From the NCBI GenBank assembly GCA_020849765.1, contig JADLAY010000015.1, forward strand, positions 1-46,499: 46,499 nucleotides of DNA, written 5' to 3'. The position numbers and the translations under genes were made by a program. The stretch's first letter is position 1. The number at the start of each line of letters is the position of its first letter. This document shows, piece after piece, positions 7,148 through 14,809 of the stretch. Below the pieces are notes generated by a model. That model worked only from the letters and a program-made list of their open reading frames with translations, had not been told where the DNA came from and did not search any database. The stretch is from Anaerolineae bacterium (GTDB taxonomy: Bacteria; Chloroflexota; Anaerolineae; Aggregatilineales; Phototrophicaceae).

Positions 7148-8383
7148 ATGTCTGCAAAACGCGCATCGCTTTTCGTCATGCTGATGGCCGTGCTGCTCGT
7201 CCTCGTCAGCCCCACGCTGGCGCAGGAGACGAGCATCACCTTCCTCACGCCCGCCTGGGGCGTGCCACCGGATGAAGAAGCCCTCCACGCCTTTGAGGCA
7301 GAGACGGGCATCACCGTCGAGATCCAGTCCGTCCAGATGGCGGATCTGTTCAGCCGTGTGCAGGTCTCCGCGGCCTCTGGCCAGCCCGCCGCCGACGTCA
7401 TCTTCCTGACCGAAGAAGCGCCGTCGAACATCGTCGCGACCGGCAACCTGCTGCCGCTCAACGACCTGATCGCTGCGACGCCGGATTTCGATCTGTCCGC
7501 CTTCGAGAAAGCCGATTTCTGGGCGATTGGCGACGAGATCTACGGCATCCCCGTCTATCTTCAGCTCGTCATGATGGATTATAACGCCGCCAAACTGAGC
7601 GAGGCCGGTTTCGATGCCGCGCCCACGACCTGGGCTGAACTGCGCGACATGGCCGTCTCGATCAAAGAACAGGGTCTGGACGAATACCCGATCGCATTCG
7701 GCGCGATTGACTGGTCGTGGTACCTGATGGCGCTGTCGATGGGCGACCCGATGTTCGACGCCGATCTCAACCCCGTCTTCGCCGACGAAGGCTCGAAGGC
7801 GCGCGAAGCCATGGCGATGCTGCTCGGCTTCTTCAACGACGGTCTGATCAGCCCCGAAATGCTCGCCGGTTCGATCAACCAGCACGCGCTGTTCTGGAGC
7901 GGCACCGGCGTCTTCCACCAGGGCTGGCAGGGTTCGGTGCAGGTCGGCAACAACCCGGATACGTCGCAGCAGGCGCCCAACGTCGAGTATCTCGTGCTGC
8001 CTGAAGCTGGCAATACGTGGAGCTTCCCCGCGGGCATCGGCATCGACAAGAACTCGCCCAATGCGGACGCCGCCTGGCAGTTCATCCAGTGGTACGTGAC
8101 TCCGGAAGTCCAGAAGGACATCTACAACGCGTTCGGCCTCTACCCGTCGCGTTCGGCGGTCGCCGCTGAACTCAACGACGAAGGCGTCATCGCCGGTTAC
8201 GATGCCATCCTGGCCCAGAGCGAGCACGTCAACGAACTGCCGCGCTACACTCTGTGGTGGGGGCCGTTCACCGACGTTGTGACGGAGACCATCCTCGAAG
8301 CGGCGCAGACCGGCATGGATGCTAACGCCGTCATCGACCAGCTCGCGCAAGAGTGGAATGACCTCAAAGCCGAGTACGAATAG
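7148..8383 (+). CDS. Sugar ABC transporter substrate-binding protein
   Basis: This 411-residue family 1 solute-binding protein has an N-terminal signal sequence (hydrophobic core LFVMLMAVLLVLVS, likely cleavage near SPTLAQ-ET) and no lipobox cysteine. The mature part shows the cluster B/MalE-type pattern: SITFLTPAWG, a substrate loop with PADVIFLTEE, GIPVYLQLVMMDYNAAKL at the hinge, and AFGLYPSRSAV near the end. It should bind an oligosaccharide outside the membrane and deliver it to the two permeases downstream. GGAG seven bases upstream supports the start. The following 313-base gap contains hairpins that could lower permease expression relative to the binding protein, as seen in other such operons. 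Confidence 0.92.
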   Translation: MSAKRASLFVMLMAVLLVLVSPTLAQETSITFLTPAWGVPPDEEALHAFEAETGITVEIQSVQMADLFSRVQVSAASGQPAADVIFLTEEAPSNIVATGNLLPLNDLIAATPDFDLSAFEKADFWAIGDEIYGIPVYLQLVMMDYNAAKLSEAGFDAAPTTWAELRDMAVSIKEQGLDEYPIAFGAIDWSWYLMALSMGDPMFDADLNPVFADEGSKAREAMAMLLGFFNDGLISPEMLAGSINQHALFWSGTGVFHQGWQGSVQVGNNPDTSQQAPNVEYLVLPEAGNTWSFPAGIGIDKNSPNADAAWQFIQWYVTPEVQKDIYNAFGLYPSRSAVAAELNDEGVIAGYDAILAQSEHVNELPRYTLWWGPFTDVVTETILEAAQTGMDANAVIDQLAQEWNDLKAEYE

Positions 8384-8696
8384 GTCAAGATGTGACGTCT
8401 CGATTCACCTATCAGTGCGGATGCTGACGACGGACGCCATCAATGGCGTCCCTACGGATCGCGATTGGTTGTAGGGGTTTGGCGGCGCCAAACCCCCACG
8501 CCGCCGCAGTTCCAGGTGAACGACGCCCATCGGTTTCACCCCTCAGCCATGCCGCATGCGAAACCTGGCGATGAGGGCGAGACGAAAGAATACCGGTAAA
8601 ATCTTTGCTCGTTCCGCGAGCACAATGCCGACCTGACCGCAGATCGTGGCCGGGTCGGCCCACAATGGTGAGCAACCCGTAGAGAGAACAGACGCC
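8384..8696 (+). repeat. Intergenic stretch with two hairpin repeats
   Basis: No gene is seen. A hairpin at 8432-8451 has arms GGACGCCAT/ATGGCGTCC and continues into CCTACG; it belongs to the GTAGGGACG family. A second at 8474-8496 has arms GGGGTTTGGC/GCCAAACCCC around GGC, and a close relative lies at 41370-41390. About 30 bases before the first hairpin (TTCACCTA...GTGCGGAT) are shared with the gap after the second permease at 10497, so the same element follows both transporter genes. The remaining 200 bases show nothing recognisable. Confidence 0.8.
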
Positions 8697-9608
8697 ATGA
8701 CGCGCGATGGATTACACCGGGATCATATCTTTGTCCTCACGCTGCTCGTCCCGATCATCATCTTCGTCGCCATCCTCATCTACTACCCGGCGATCGATAC
8801 ATTTACGACGAGCCTGACCAACCGCAACCTGCGCATCAACCGGCCCACGGAATTCGTCCAGCTTGAGAACTACAGCTACCTGCTGACCAACAACGAGTTC
8901 TGGGAAGTGACCGGGCGCAGCTTCCTGCTCGTGCTGATCACGCTGCCGCTGGAGATGATCATCGCGCTGGGCGGCGCGCTCCTGCTCAACGAGCGCTTCC
9001 CCGGACGCGGAGTCGTGCGCACGCTCGTCATCTTGCCCTGGATGGTGCCGCCCGTCGTCAACGGCTTCTTATGGGGCTGGCTGCTCAATGGCGAGTACGG
9101 TGCCTTCAACGGGTTGCTCTACCAGTTCGGCCTGATCCACGAGTATCAATACTGGCTGCAAAACCCGGGGACGCAAATCCTGTGGGTGGCCGTCGTCCAG
9201 ACGTGGACGCGCTTCTCCTTCCCGATGATCGTCTTGCTCGCCGGGTTGCAGGGCATCCAGGATGATCTGTACGAGGCGGCCAAGGTCGATGGCGCCAATG
9301 GTCTGCAGCGCCTGTGGCGCATCACGCTGCCGCTGCTGCTGCCGTCGTTCGCCGTCGCGCTGGTCGTCGAGTTCATCGCCGTGTTCCAGATTTTCGACGT
9401 GATCTGGACGCTGACGGCGGGCGGCTCCGCGGGCGGCGCCATCAACCCGTTCACCAAGACGCTGATGCTGTTCAACTACGAGCTGGTCTTCCGCGATTTG
9501 CGCATCGGGCGCGGCGCGGCGCTCTCCTACCTGATCTTGATCATGTCGCTCGCGGTCGGCCTCGTCTTCGTCCGCAGGCTCTACAACCAGGGAGTCCAGG
9601 ACACATGA
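8697..9608 (+). CDS. Sugar ABC transporter permease, MalF/UgpA type
   Basis: The 303-residue inner-membrane protein has six hydrophobic segments. The EAA loop (EAAKVDGANGLQRLWRITLP, about residues 198-217) contacts the ATPase. With the next gene it forms the heterodimeric channel of a carbohydrate importer. The start at 8697 is chosen because the residues before it in frame (from 8646) are not permease-like. The gene ends in ATGA with the second permease start at 9605, indicating translational coupling. Confidence 0.93.
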   Translation: MTRDGLHRDHIFVLTLLVPIIIFVAILIYYPAIDTFTTSLTNRNLRINRPTEFVQLENYSYLLTNNEFWEVTGRSFLLVLITLPLEMIIALGGALLLNERFPGRGVVRTLVILPWMVPPVVNGFLWGWLLNGEYGAFNGLLYQFGLIHEYQYWLQNPGTQILWVAVVQTWTRFSFPMIVLLAGLQGIQDDLYEAAKVDGANGLQRLWRITLPLLLPSFAVALVVEFIAVFQIFDVIWTLTAGGSAGGAINPFTKTLMLFNYELVFRDLRIGRGAALSYLILIMSLAVGLVFVRRLYNQGVQDT

Positions 9609-10480
9609 AACGCGATCGCCGCCTCCGCCGCCTGATCCCGCTCTACATTGCCAGTGCGCTGCTGCTCTTCTGGGCGCTGGCGCCGATTTACTGGGTCGCC
9701 GTGTCGAGCATCTCCAACCGCATCGAACTCTACGCCCGCCCGTACAAGATCTGGTTCCCGTCCGAACCAACGCTGGAGCATTACGTCACGCTGTTCACGA
9801 CAGGCGCCGCCTACCGCGACGGCGGCTTCTCGCCGACCGCCGGGCTGATCGGCGCGGGCCTGCGCAACAGCATCATCATCAGCGTCGCCTCGGCGGCCAT
9901 CGTCACCGTCGTCTCGACCGGCGCGGGCTACGTCTTCGCCCGGCTCAGATTCCGCTTCAAACAAACGGCCTTCTACTTCCTGATGCTGCTGATGCCGCTG
10001 CCCGTCTGGGTGGCGTTGATCGCACTCTTCTTCCTGCTGACGAATCTCAACCTGATCGACACGCTGCACGGGCTGATCATGCTGTTCGTCGTCTTCATGC
10101 TGCCGCTGTCCGTCTGGCTGATGTCGACCTTCATCCGCGACATCCCGGAGGAGATCGAAGACGCGGCGCTGGTCGATGGCTGCACGCGCTGGCAGCTGCT
10201 GCCGAGGATCGTCTTCCCGCTCGCGCGTCCGGGCATGATCGCCGTCTTCCTGGTCGCACTGCTGACGAGTTGGAACAATTTCCTGCTGCCGCTGATCTTC
10301 AGCCGCACGTCGGCCTCGCAGCCGATGACGGTTGTGCTGACGCTCTTCATCGGCCAGTACGAGGTCGCCTGGGAGGACATGTCCGCCGCCGCGGTGCTGA
10401 CGATGCTGCCGCCGTTCCTGATGGCGCTCTTCTTCCAGCGCTATCTCGTCCGCGGCCTGACGGCGGGCGCGGTGAAATAG
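9605..10480 (+). CDS. Sugar ABC transporter permease, MalG/UgpE type
   Basis: This 291-residue protein is the second half of the channel. Its first membrane helix (IPLYIASALLLFWALAPIYW), the LPLSVWLMSTFIRDIP segment and the EAA loop (EDAALVDGCTRWQLLPRIVF, about residues 183-202) are typical. The start overlaps the stop of the first permease by four bases (ATGA). No ATP-binding subunit is encoded anywhere nearby, so the transporter probably borrows a shared, MsiK-like ATPase encoded elsewhere; this is inference from known carbohydrate importers. Confidence 0.93.
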   Translation: MKRDRRLRRLIPLYIASALLLFWALAPIYWVAVSSISNRIELYARPYKIWFPSEPTLEHYVTLFTTGAAYRDGGFSPTAGLIGAGLRNSIIISVASAAIVTVVSTGAGYVFARLRFRFKQTAFYFLMLLMPLPVWVALIALFFLLTNLNLIDTLHGLIMLFVVFMLPLSVWLMSTFIRDIPEEIEDAALVDGCTRWQLLPRIVFPLARPGMIAVFLVALLTSWNNFLLPLIFSRTSASQPMTVVLTLFIGQYEVAWEDMSAAAVLTMLPPFLMALFFQRYLVRGLTAGAVK

Positions 10481-10529
10481 GAGGAACGTATTTCTCTTCA
10501 CCTACCTATTCGTGCGGATTCTTGGGGGC

Positions 10530-10591
10530 GGACGCCAAGAATGGCGTCCCTACGTGACCATGCAATGGTAGGGACGCGCCATGGCGCGTCC
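10530..10591. repeat. Pair of opposed GTAGGGACG-family hairpins
   Basis: The first hairpin (10530-10549, arms GGACGCCA/TGGCGTCC) runs into CCTACG; the second (10572-10591) is a perfect 20-bp palindrome, GGACGCGCCA/TGGCGCGTCC, entered through GGTA. The two are mirror-oriented with CCTAC and GTAGG facing each other. They lie between the second permease and the DinB-fold gene. Confidence 0.85.
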
Positions 10592-10673
10592 GCCGATTTC
10601 GCCAACGGCACCGTACGGATAGGCGAACAATTGCACGACAGTGTATTTATCGTCACAAGGTAAAGGGGGCAAC

Positions 10674-11120
10674 GTGGAACAATTCTTCACCGATTATCTG
10701 GAGCTGCTGCACAAACTGCACACGGATTTCATCGCGGCGTTCGACGGCCTGCCTGCCGAGGCGCTCGATTGGGTGCCCGGCGAGGATATGAACTCGTTCT
10801 GCGTGCTCGTCGTCCACACGACGGGCGCGACCCGCTTCTGGATCGGCGCGGCGCTTGACGACGTACCCGACCGCGATCGCGCTGCCGAGTTTCGCGCCCA
10901 CGGTCTGAGCGCTGACCAACTCAAGGCGCACTTCGCCGCCGTCGAAGACTACGCGCAGCAGAACCTGGGCCACATCACGCTGGCGGACATGGGGATGACG
11001 CGCACGATCCCGCGCCCGGAGCCGGTCACCGTCGCCTGGGCGCTGCTGCACGCGCTCGAACACGTCGGTCTGCACCTCGGCCACGCGCAGATCACGCGCC
11101 AACTGTGGGATCAGCGGTGA
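10674..11120 (+). CDS. DinB-fold protein
   Basis: The 148-residue protein shows the DinB/DUF664 pattern: an N-terminal FFTDYLELLHKLHTDF helix, WVPGEDMNSFCVLVVHTTGATRF with a candidate ligand histidine, and a C-terminal ALLHALEHVGLHLGHAQITRQ helix with further histidines (the HxxxH-like signature). Such proteins are metal-binding and include thiol S-transferases; the reaction here is unknown. A GTG start at 10674 is preferred because GGGGG lies six bases upstream. The gene sits between transporter and glycosidase genes on the same strand, which may be incidental. Confidence 0.78.
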   Translation: MEQFFTDYLELLHKLHTDFIAAFDGLPAEALDWVPGEDMNSFCVLVVHTTGATRFWIGAALDDVPDRDRAAEFRAHGLSADQLKAHFAAVEDYAQQNLGHITLADMGMTRTIPRPEPVTVAWALLHALEHVGLHLGHAQITRQLWDQR

Positions 11121-11149
11121 TCCCACGCCCGACAAGATCAATCACAAGT

Positions 11150-11177
11150 GTACGGGAGGGATATATCCCTCCCGTAC
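11150..11177. repeat. 28-bp perfect palindrome centred on ATATAT
   Basis: Half-site GTACGGGAGGGATA is followed directly by its exact reverse complement. The element lies 30 bases after the DinB-fold gene and 28 bases before the glycosidase start. Same-length relatives occur at 12954-12981 and 38998-39025. It could act as a terminator-like hairpin in the mRNA leader, a protein-binding site, or a mobile repeat. Confidence 0.85.
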
Positions 11178-11205
11178 GAATGCGAGAACCAAGAGAGAAC
11201 CAGCC

Positions 11206-12897
11206 ATGGAACTCGACAACCTCCTGCAACAGATGACCCTGGCGGAAAAGGTCGGCCAGCTTTTCCTGCTCGCCTTCTCCAAAGATCGTCTGGACGAGGC
11301 GCGCACACTGTTTCGCGAATACTTCGTCGGCGCCTCCTACATCAGCAACGACAACGTACCGTCGCCCACGGCAGCCGCCGCGCTGACGACACAGCTTCAG
11401 GGCTTCGCCGCGGAGACGCGCCTGCAAATCCCGCTGCTGCTCGGCGTCGATCAGGAGGGCGCGTGGGGCGTGATGATGGCCGGGAGCTGCACCGGGCCGG
11501 GCAACATGGCGCTCGGCGCGACCGGCAATCCCGACGATGCCTACCGCATGTACGAGATCATTGGCCGCGAACTGAGCACCGCCGGGCTGAACACCCTGCT
11601 CGCCCCGTGCGCCGACTGTAACTCGAACCCGCACAACGCCATCATCGGCATGCGCTCGTTCGGCGAACCCGCGTCGCTGGTCGCCGCCATGACCGAAGGC
11701 GCGGTGCGCGGCGCCCATGCTGGCGGGGCGCTGACGTCGGTCAAGCACTTCCCCGGCCACGGTGATACGACGACCGACAGTCACCGTGGCATCCCGACGG
11801 TGACTCGTTCGCGGGCCCAGCTCGACCAGATCGATCTGCTGCCGTTCCGGCGTGGTATCGCGGCGGGCGCGGACATCGTCATGACCGCCCACATCATCTT
11901 CACGGCGCTCGACCCGGACAACCCGGCGACACTGTCGCCCGCCATCCTGCGCGACCTGCTGCGCCATGAGATGGGCTTCGACGGCGTCATCCTGTCGGAC
12001 AGCATGAACATGCGCGCGATGAAGGCTCACTACGCGCCGGAAGATTCCGCCGTGCGGGCGCTCAACGCGGGCGTCGATCTGCTCATGCTGGCCGAGGAGC
12101 ATTACGATCACGACGCGGCGACCTACCTGCGCAACCAGATTGCGCTGATCGAGGCGGTGCAGGCGGCGGTCGAAAACGGCGCGCTGCCGATCAGCCGCGT
12201 CGACGATGCGGTGCGCCGAGTCCTCCGTCTCAAGCTGGCGACGCTTAGCTTCCCCGCCGGTTCCGAGGATCAGCCGCAGCCCGCCGCCATCGGCACGGAG
12301 CAGCACCGCGCATCCGAGCGCGAGATCGCGCGCCATGCGGTTTCGCTCGTGCGCGGCGCGGCGGATGCGCTGCCCATTTCCACCGAGCGCAAGGTCGTCG
12401 TCGTCAACACAACCCGGCGGGGGGCCTACGCCATCCTCGACGCCACGCGCGGCATCGGCCCCAACCAGGCGATACCCGCCTTCGATCACTTCGTCGCCGA
12501 GATGGAGCGCGTCTACCCGCATTTGCGCGTGATCGACGCCGCAGAGAGCATCGACCTGGATAATGCCGCCGCCGGGATCGCCGACGACGAGACGGTCATC
12601 GCCGTGACCGAGAACTACCCGATGCCGGGCATGGATTTCGACAAGACTGGCCAGGCCGAGATCGCCAATGCGCTGGGGCGTGCGCTCGGCCCGCGCCTGA
12701 TTGTCGTCGCCCTGCGCGATCCGTATGAATTGAGCGCCCTGCCCGATGTGCAGACCTACGTCTGCGCCTTCAGCTTCCGCATGTGCGCCGCCCAGGCCGC
12801 CGTCGACGTCCTCTCCGGCGCAGTCGCCGCACAGGGGCAGTCACCCGTCAGCGTCCCCGGCACGGATGTAGCGGCGCATGATCTGGGTGAGGGATAG
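11206..12897 (+). CDS. Glycoside hydrolase family 3, beta-N-acetylhexosaminidase-like
   Basis: This 563-residue enzyme has a GH3 TIM barrel (about residues 1-350) and an alpha/beta C-terminal domain. The NagZ-type loop KHFPGHGDTTTDSH (residues 180-193) with its His general acid, and the nucleophile Asp266 in VILSDSMNM, point to release of N-acetylglucosamine or related amino sugars with retention. No signal peptide is visible, so it should act in the cytoplasm, either on imported oligosaccharides or on recycled cell-wall fragments. The position behind a sugar importer favours the former. The start follows an AGAGAGAACCAGCC stretch without a strong ribosome site. Two hairpin repeats follow it. 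Confidence 0.9.
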   Translation: MELDNLLQQMTLAEKVGQLFLLAFSKDRLDEARTLFREYFVGASYISNDNVPSPTAAAALTTQLQGFAAETRLQIPLLLGVDQEGAWGVMMAGSCTGPGNMALGATGNPDDAYRMYEIIGRELSTAGLNTLLAPCADCNSNPHNAIIGMRSFGEPASLVAAMTEGAVRGAHAGGALTSVKHFPGHGDTTTDSHRGIPTVTRSRAQLDQIDLLPFRRGIAAGADIVMTAHIIFTALDPDNPATLSPAILRDLLRHEMGFDGVILSDSMNMRAMKAHYAPEDSAVRALNAGVDLLMLAEEHYDHDAATYLRNQIALIEAVQAAVENGALPISRVDDAVRRVLRLKLATLSFPAGSEDQPQPAAIGTEQHRASEREIARHAVSLVRGAADALPISTERKVVVVNTTRRGAYAILDATRGIGPNQAIPAFDHFVAEMERVYPHLRVIDAAESIDLDNAAAGIADDETVIAVTENYPMPGMDFDKTGQAEIANALGRALGPRLIVVALRDPYELSALPDVQTYVCAFSFRMCAAQAAVDVLSGAVAAQGQSPVSVPGTDVAAHDLGEG

Positions 12898-13121
12898 CGG
12901 TCGTGATTCCCGTTGGCAGGAGCGGCGCCCTCACCAATCGTGCGGGTACGAACGTAGGGGCGGGATATATCCCGCCCGTACAGCGATTCAGAATGCAACC
13001 GGCGCGTGTAACCGCGCACCGGCTGTCTCGTATTCACGAACGCGCCACGGCGCGTCCCTACGGGAGGCACGTATCGATACGATAACCACAATTCAGACTC
13101 ACTGTGCACCGTCGAACTGAA
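12898..13121. repeat. 28-bp palindrome and hairpin in the gap after the glycosidase
   Basis: At 12954-12981 the half-site GTAGGGGCGGGATA is followed by its reverse complement with one mismatched pair; it is a relative of the palindrome at 11150. At 13040-13055 arms ACGCGCC/GGCGCGT lead into CCCTACGG, a GTAGGGACG-family hairpin. No gene is visible in this stretch of about 220 bases. Confidence 0.8.
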
Positions 13122-13198
13122 GCCAATCGCCATAGGCCGAAAGCTGACCGCCGAAAGCCAACAGCTCATGGCTAAAAGCTCATCGCTATCCGCTATAA
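13122..13198 (+). repeat. Eleven in-phase heptamers of the form GCYNNNN
   Basis: Reading from 13122 the tract is GCCAATC, GCCATAG, GCCGAAA, GCTGACC, GCCGAAA, GCCAACA, GCTCATG, GCTAAAA, GCTCATC, GCTATCC, GCTATAA. The period is exactly seven with only GC and a pyrimidine kept. The last unit contains the -10 box candidate of the next gene. It resembles in principle the short tandemly repeated heptanucleotides known from cyanobacteria. Confidence 0.9.
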
Positions 13199-13199
13199 T
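13194..13199 (+). promoter_or_regulatory. Candidate -10 box TATAAT inside the heptamer tract
   Basis: A consensus TATAAT lies 35 bases before the ATG of the ParB-like gene and is built from the last heptamer plus one base. No good -35 hexamer is present at 17 bases' spacing. If it is real, transcription starts near 13206 and an alternative TTG start at 13205 would be excluded. Confidence 0.35.
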
Positions 13200-13234
13200 C
13201 ATCATTGAAGTCACTCACGCACCAGGCAGTTTCC

Positions 13235-14059
13235 ATGTCCGACCGTCATCTCGACGCCCCGCAGCCCGACCTGCGCATTGTCCCGACCGAGAGCCTCCGC
13301 CCGCACGAAGAACACGACAATCAGCGCGCCATTCCGCTTGCCGAGCGCCTGCGCGAAGAAACGTATATGATCAATCCGCCGATCGTCGCGCCGCACGGCG
13401 ATCAGTTCGTCATCCTCGACGGCGCTAACCGCTTCCACGCCTTCAGCCATCTCGGCTACCCGCACATCCTCGTCCAGGTGGTCGACTATCCAGGTGAGCA
13501 GGTGCTGCTGGATACGTGGCATCACGTCGTCGGCAGTTGGGGGATCGAAGCCCTGCTCGAAAGCTGCGCCGAACTCGGCATCGCCCAACTGGTGGACGCC
13601 AACGGCAGCCAGCCCGACGCGCTCGCCCACGTCATCCTGCGCGACGGCCGCCTGCAAGCGCTGATCCACGCCCAGGCGAGCGGACGCCACAGCTTCGCCC
13701 CCGTGCGCGCCTTCGTCGGCCTTTACCAGCGCAGCGCCAGCCTGCACCGCACCGCCATCCACGAGGCGGCCACGCTCTGGTCACTCTACCCGGACGCGAT
13801 CGCGCTCGTGCACTTCCCGTCGGTGACGCCGGAGACGGTCCTCCACGCCGCCGACTCGCGCGACTTCCTGCCGCCGGGCATCAGCCGCCACATCGTCTAC
13901 GGGCGTGCCATTCGCGTCAACTACCCGCTCGACATCCTGCGCGATTCGAGCGTGCCGCTCGACACCAAGAATGCGCAACTGCAGGAGTGGATACGGCACA
14001 AGCTCGCCAATCGCGCCATCCGCTACTACGCCGAGTCGACCTTCCAGTTCGACGAGTAG
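13235..14059 (+). CDS. ParB-like nucleotide-binding domain protein, possibly SerK/SbnI-like
   Basis: The 274-residue protein begins with a ParB/sulfiredoxin-type fold: LRIVPTESLRPHEEHD (residues 13-28), then NPPIVAPHGDQFVILDGANRFHAF with the DGANR nucleotide-binding signature at residues 62-66. There is no helix-turn-helix or partition partner, so it is not a chromosome-segregation ParB. Stand-alone proteins of this fold include free-serine kinases (SerK, SbnI); the assignment here is only by analogy. The ATG at 13235 is preferred over a TTG at 13205 because the likely promoter would place transcription start at or after the TTG. Confidence 0.7.
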   Translation: MSDRHLDAPQPDLRIVPTESLRPHEEHDNQRAIPLAERLREETYMINPPIVAPHGDQFVILDGANRFHAFSHLGYPHILVQVVDYPGEQVLLDTWHHVVGSWGIEALLESCAELGIAQLVDANGSQPDALAHVILRDGRLQALIHAQASGRHSFAPVRAFVGLYQRSASLHRTAIHEAATLWSLYPDAIALVHFPSVTPETVLHAADSRDFLPPGISRHIVYGRAIRVNYPLDILRDSSVPLDTKNAQLQEWIRHKLANRAIRYYAESTFQFDE

Positions 14060-14145
14060 ATCTCGGCTTGAACACAGGCATATGCATGCTGCTGAGTTGA
14101 AGATGATGCAAAAATAACAACCGTCAGATCCCATGAGGCGATGCG

Positions 14146-14685
14146 ATGGATTTGCAGGCATGGTTGGACGAAATCGCGCAGCAGATCGAGATTCGCAAGC
14201 GCAGCGAACCGGATCTCTACCAAACCCAGGTATTCCCACCCGTCCCATCCGAAACGCTCGATACGTTGATCGAGCTGGTTGGCCCCGCATTTCCGAAACA
14301 ACTCGAAGCCTTCTATCGCGTATGCGGTGGCCTTGACCTGGGCAGCTTCTACAATTGCTATTTCATTTTGAGACCCCGTAAGCTCGCCGAGCTACAGAAG
14401 GAATCGGAATACTGGCCGAGAGCCATTGAAGGCAGCATCGCCGGGCCAATTCTGCCATTCGGCTTCGATATTGCCGGGCAGTTGTTTGCGCTTCGTTTGG
14501 GCGCCAGCGAACAAGCCCTGTTCCTACCCACCAACCTGATCGAAGACCATGTCTATTATGAGGACGTGTTGAAGATCAAAGCCGTCGCCGATGATTTCTT
14601 TGGCTTTCTCGACCGTTTGCTGGAAGACGTGAAAGCCTACAACCGAAACGACGAAGACTGGGTCTACATGAATGACATCTTCTAG
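14146..14685 (+). CDS. SUKH-domain (SMI1/KNR4-type) protein
   Basis: The 179-residue protein shows the SUKH pattern: LPxxLxxFYRVCGGLDLG-like segment (residues 48-65), ILPFGFDIAGQLFALRLG (about 106-123), and a C-terminal helix FFGFLDRLLEDVKA. SUKH proteins in bacteria are often immunity proteins of polymorphic toxin systems, but no toxin gene is next to it here. GAGG eight bases upstream supports the start. Its stop codon TAG lies in a CTAG that is also a stop for a minus-strand frame, which is not accepted as a gene. Confidence 0.68.
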   Translation: MDLQAWLDEIAQQIEIRKRSEPDLYQTQVFPPVPSETLDTLIELVGPAFPKQLEAFYRVCGGLDLGSFYNCYFILRPRKLAELQKESEYWPRAIEGSIAGPILPFGFDIAGQLFALRLGASEQALFLPTNLIEDHVYYEDVLKIKAVADDFFGFLDRLLEDVKAYNRNDEDWVYMNDIF

Positions 14686-14809
14686 CGCGGTTCAGCCGAC
14701 TTGGCTGTGCGACGAAGTTTGTCGCCAGCCAGCGCGGCAAGGCGGCGATGAGCCTCTTTGAGGGAGTGAAGCGCCCGATCAATCTCCGTCGAAATCGGAT
14801 CTGTCCGGT

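Noticed and set aside
7145..8350. 401-codon frame opposite the binding-protein gene
   Set aside because: Shadow of a clear ABC binding protein; histidine/arginine-rich and without motif.
11092..12522. 476-codon frame opposite the GH3 gene
   Set aside because: Shadow of the glycosidase, which has its catalytic residues intact.
13122..13198. CRISPR array
   Set aside because: The heptamer tracts have no long repeat-spacer alternation, and no cas gene is present anywhere in the window.
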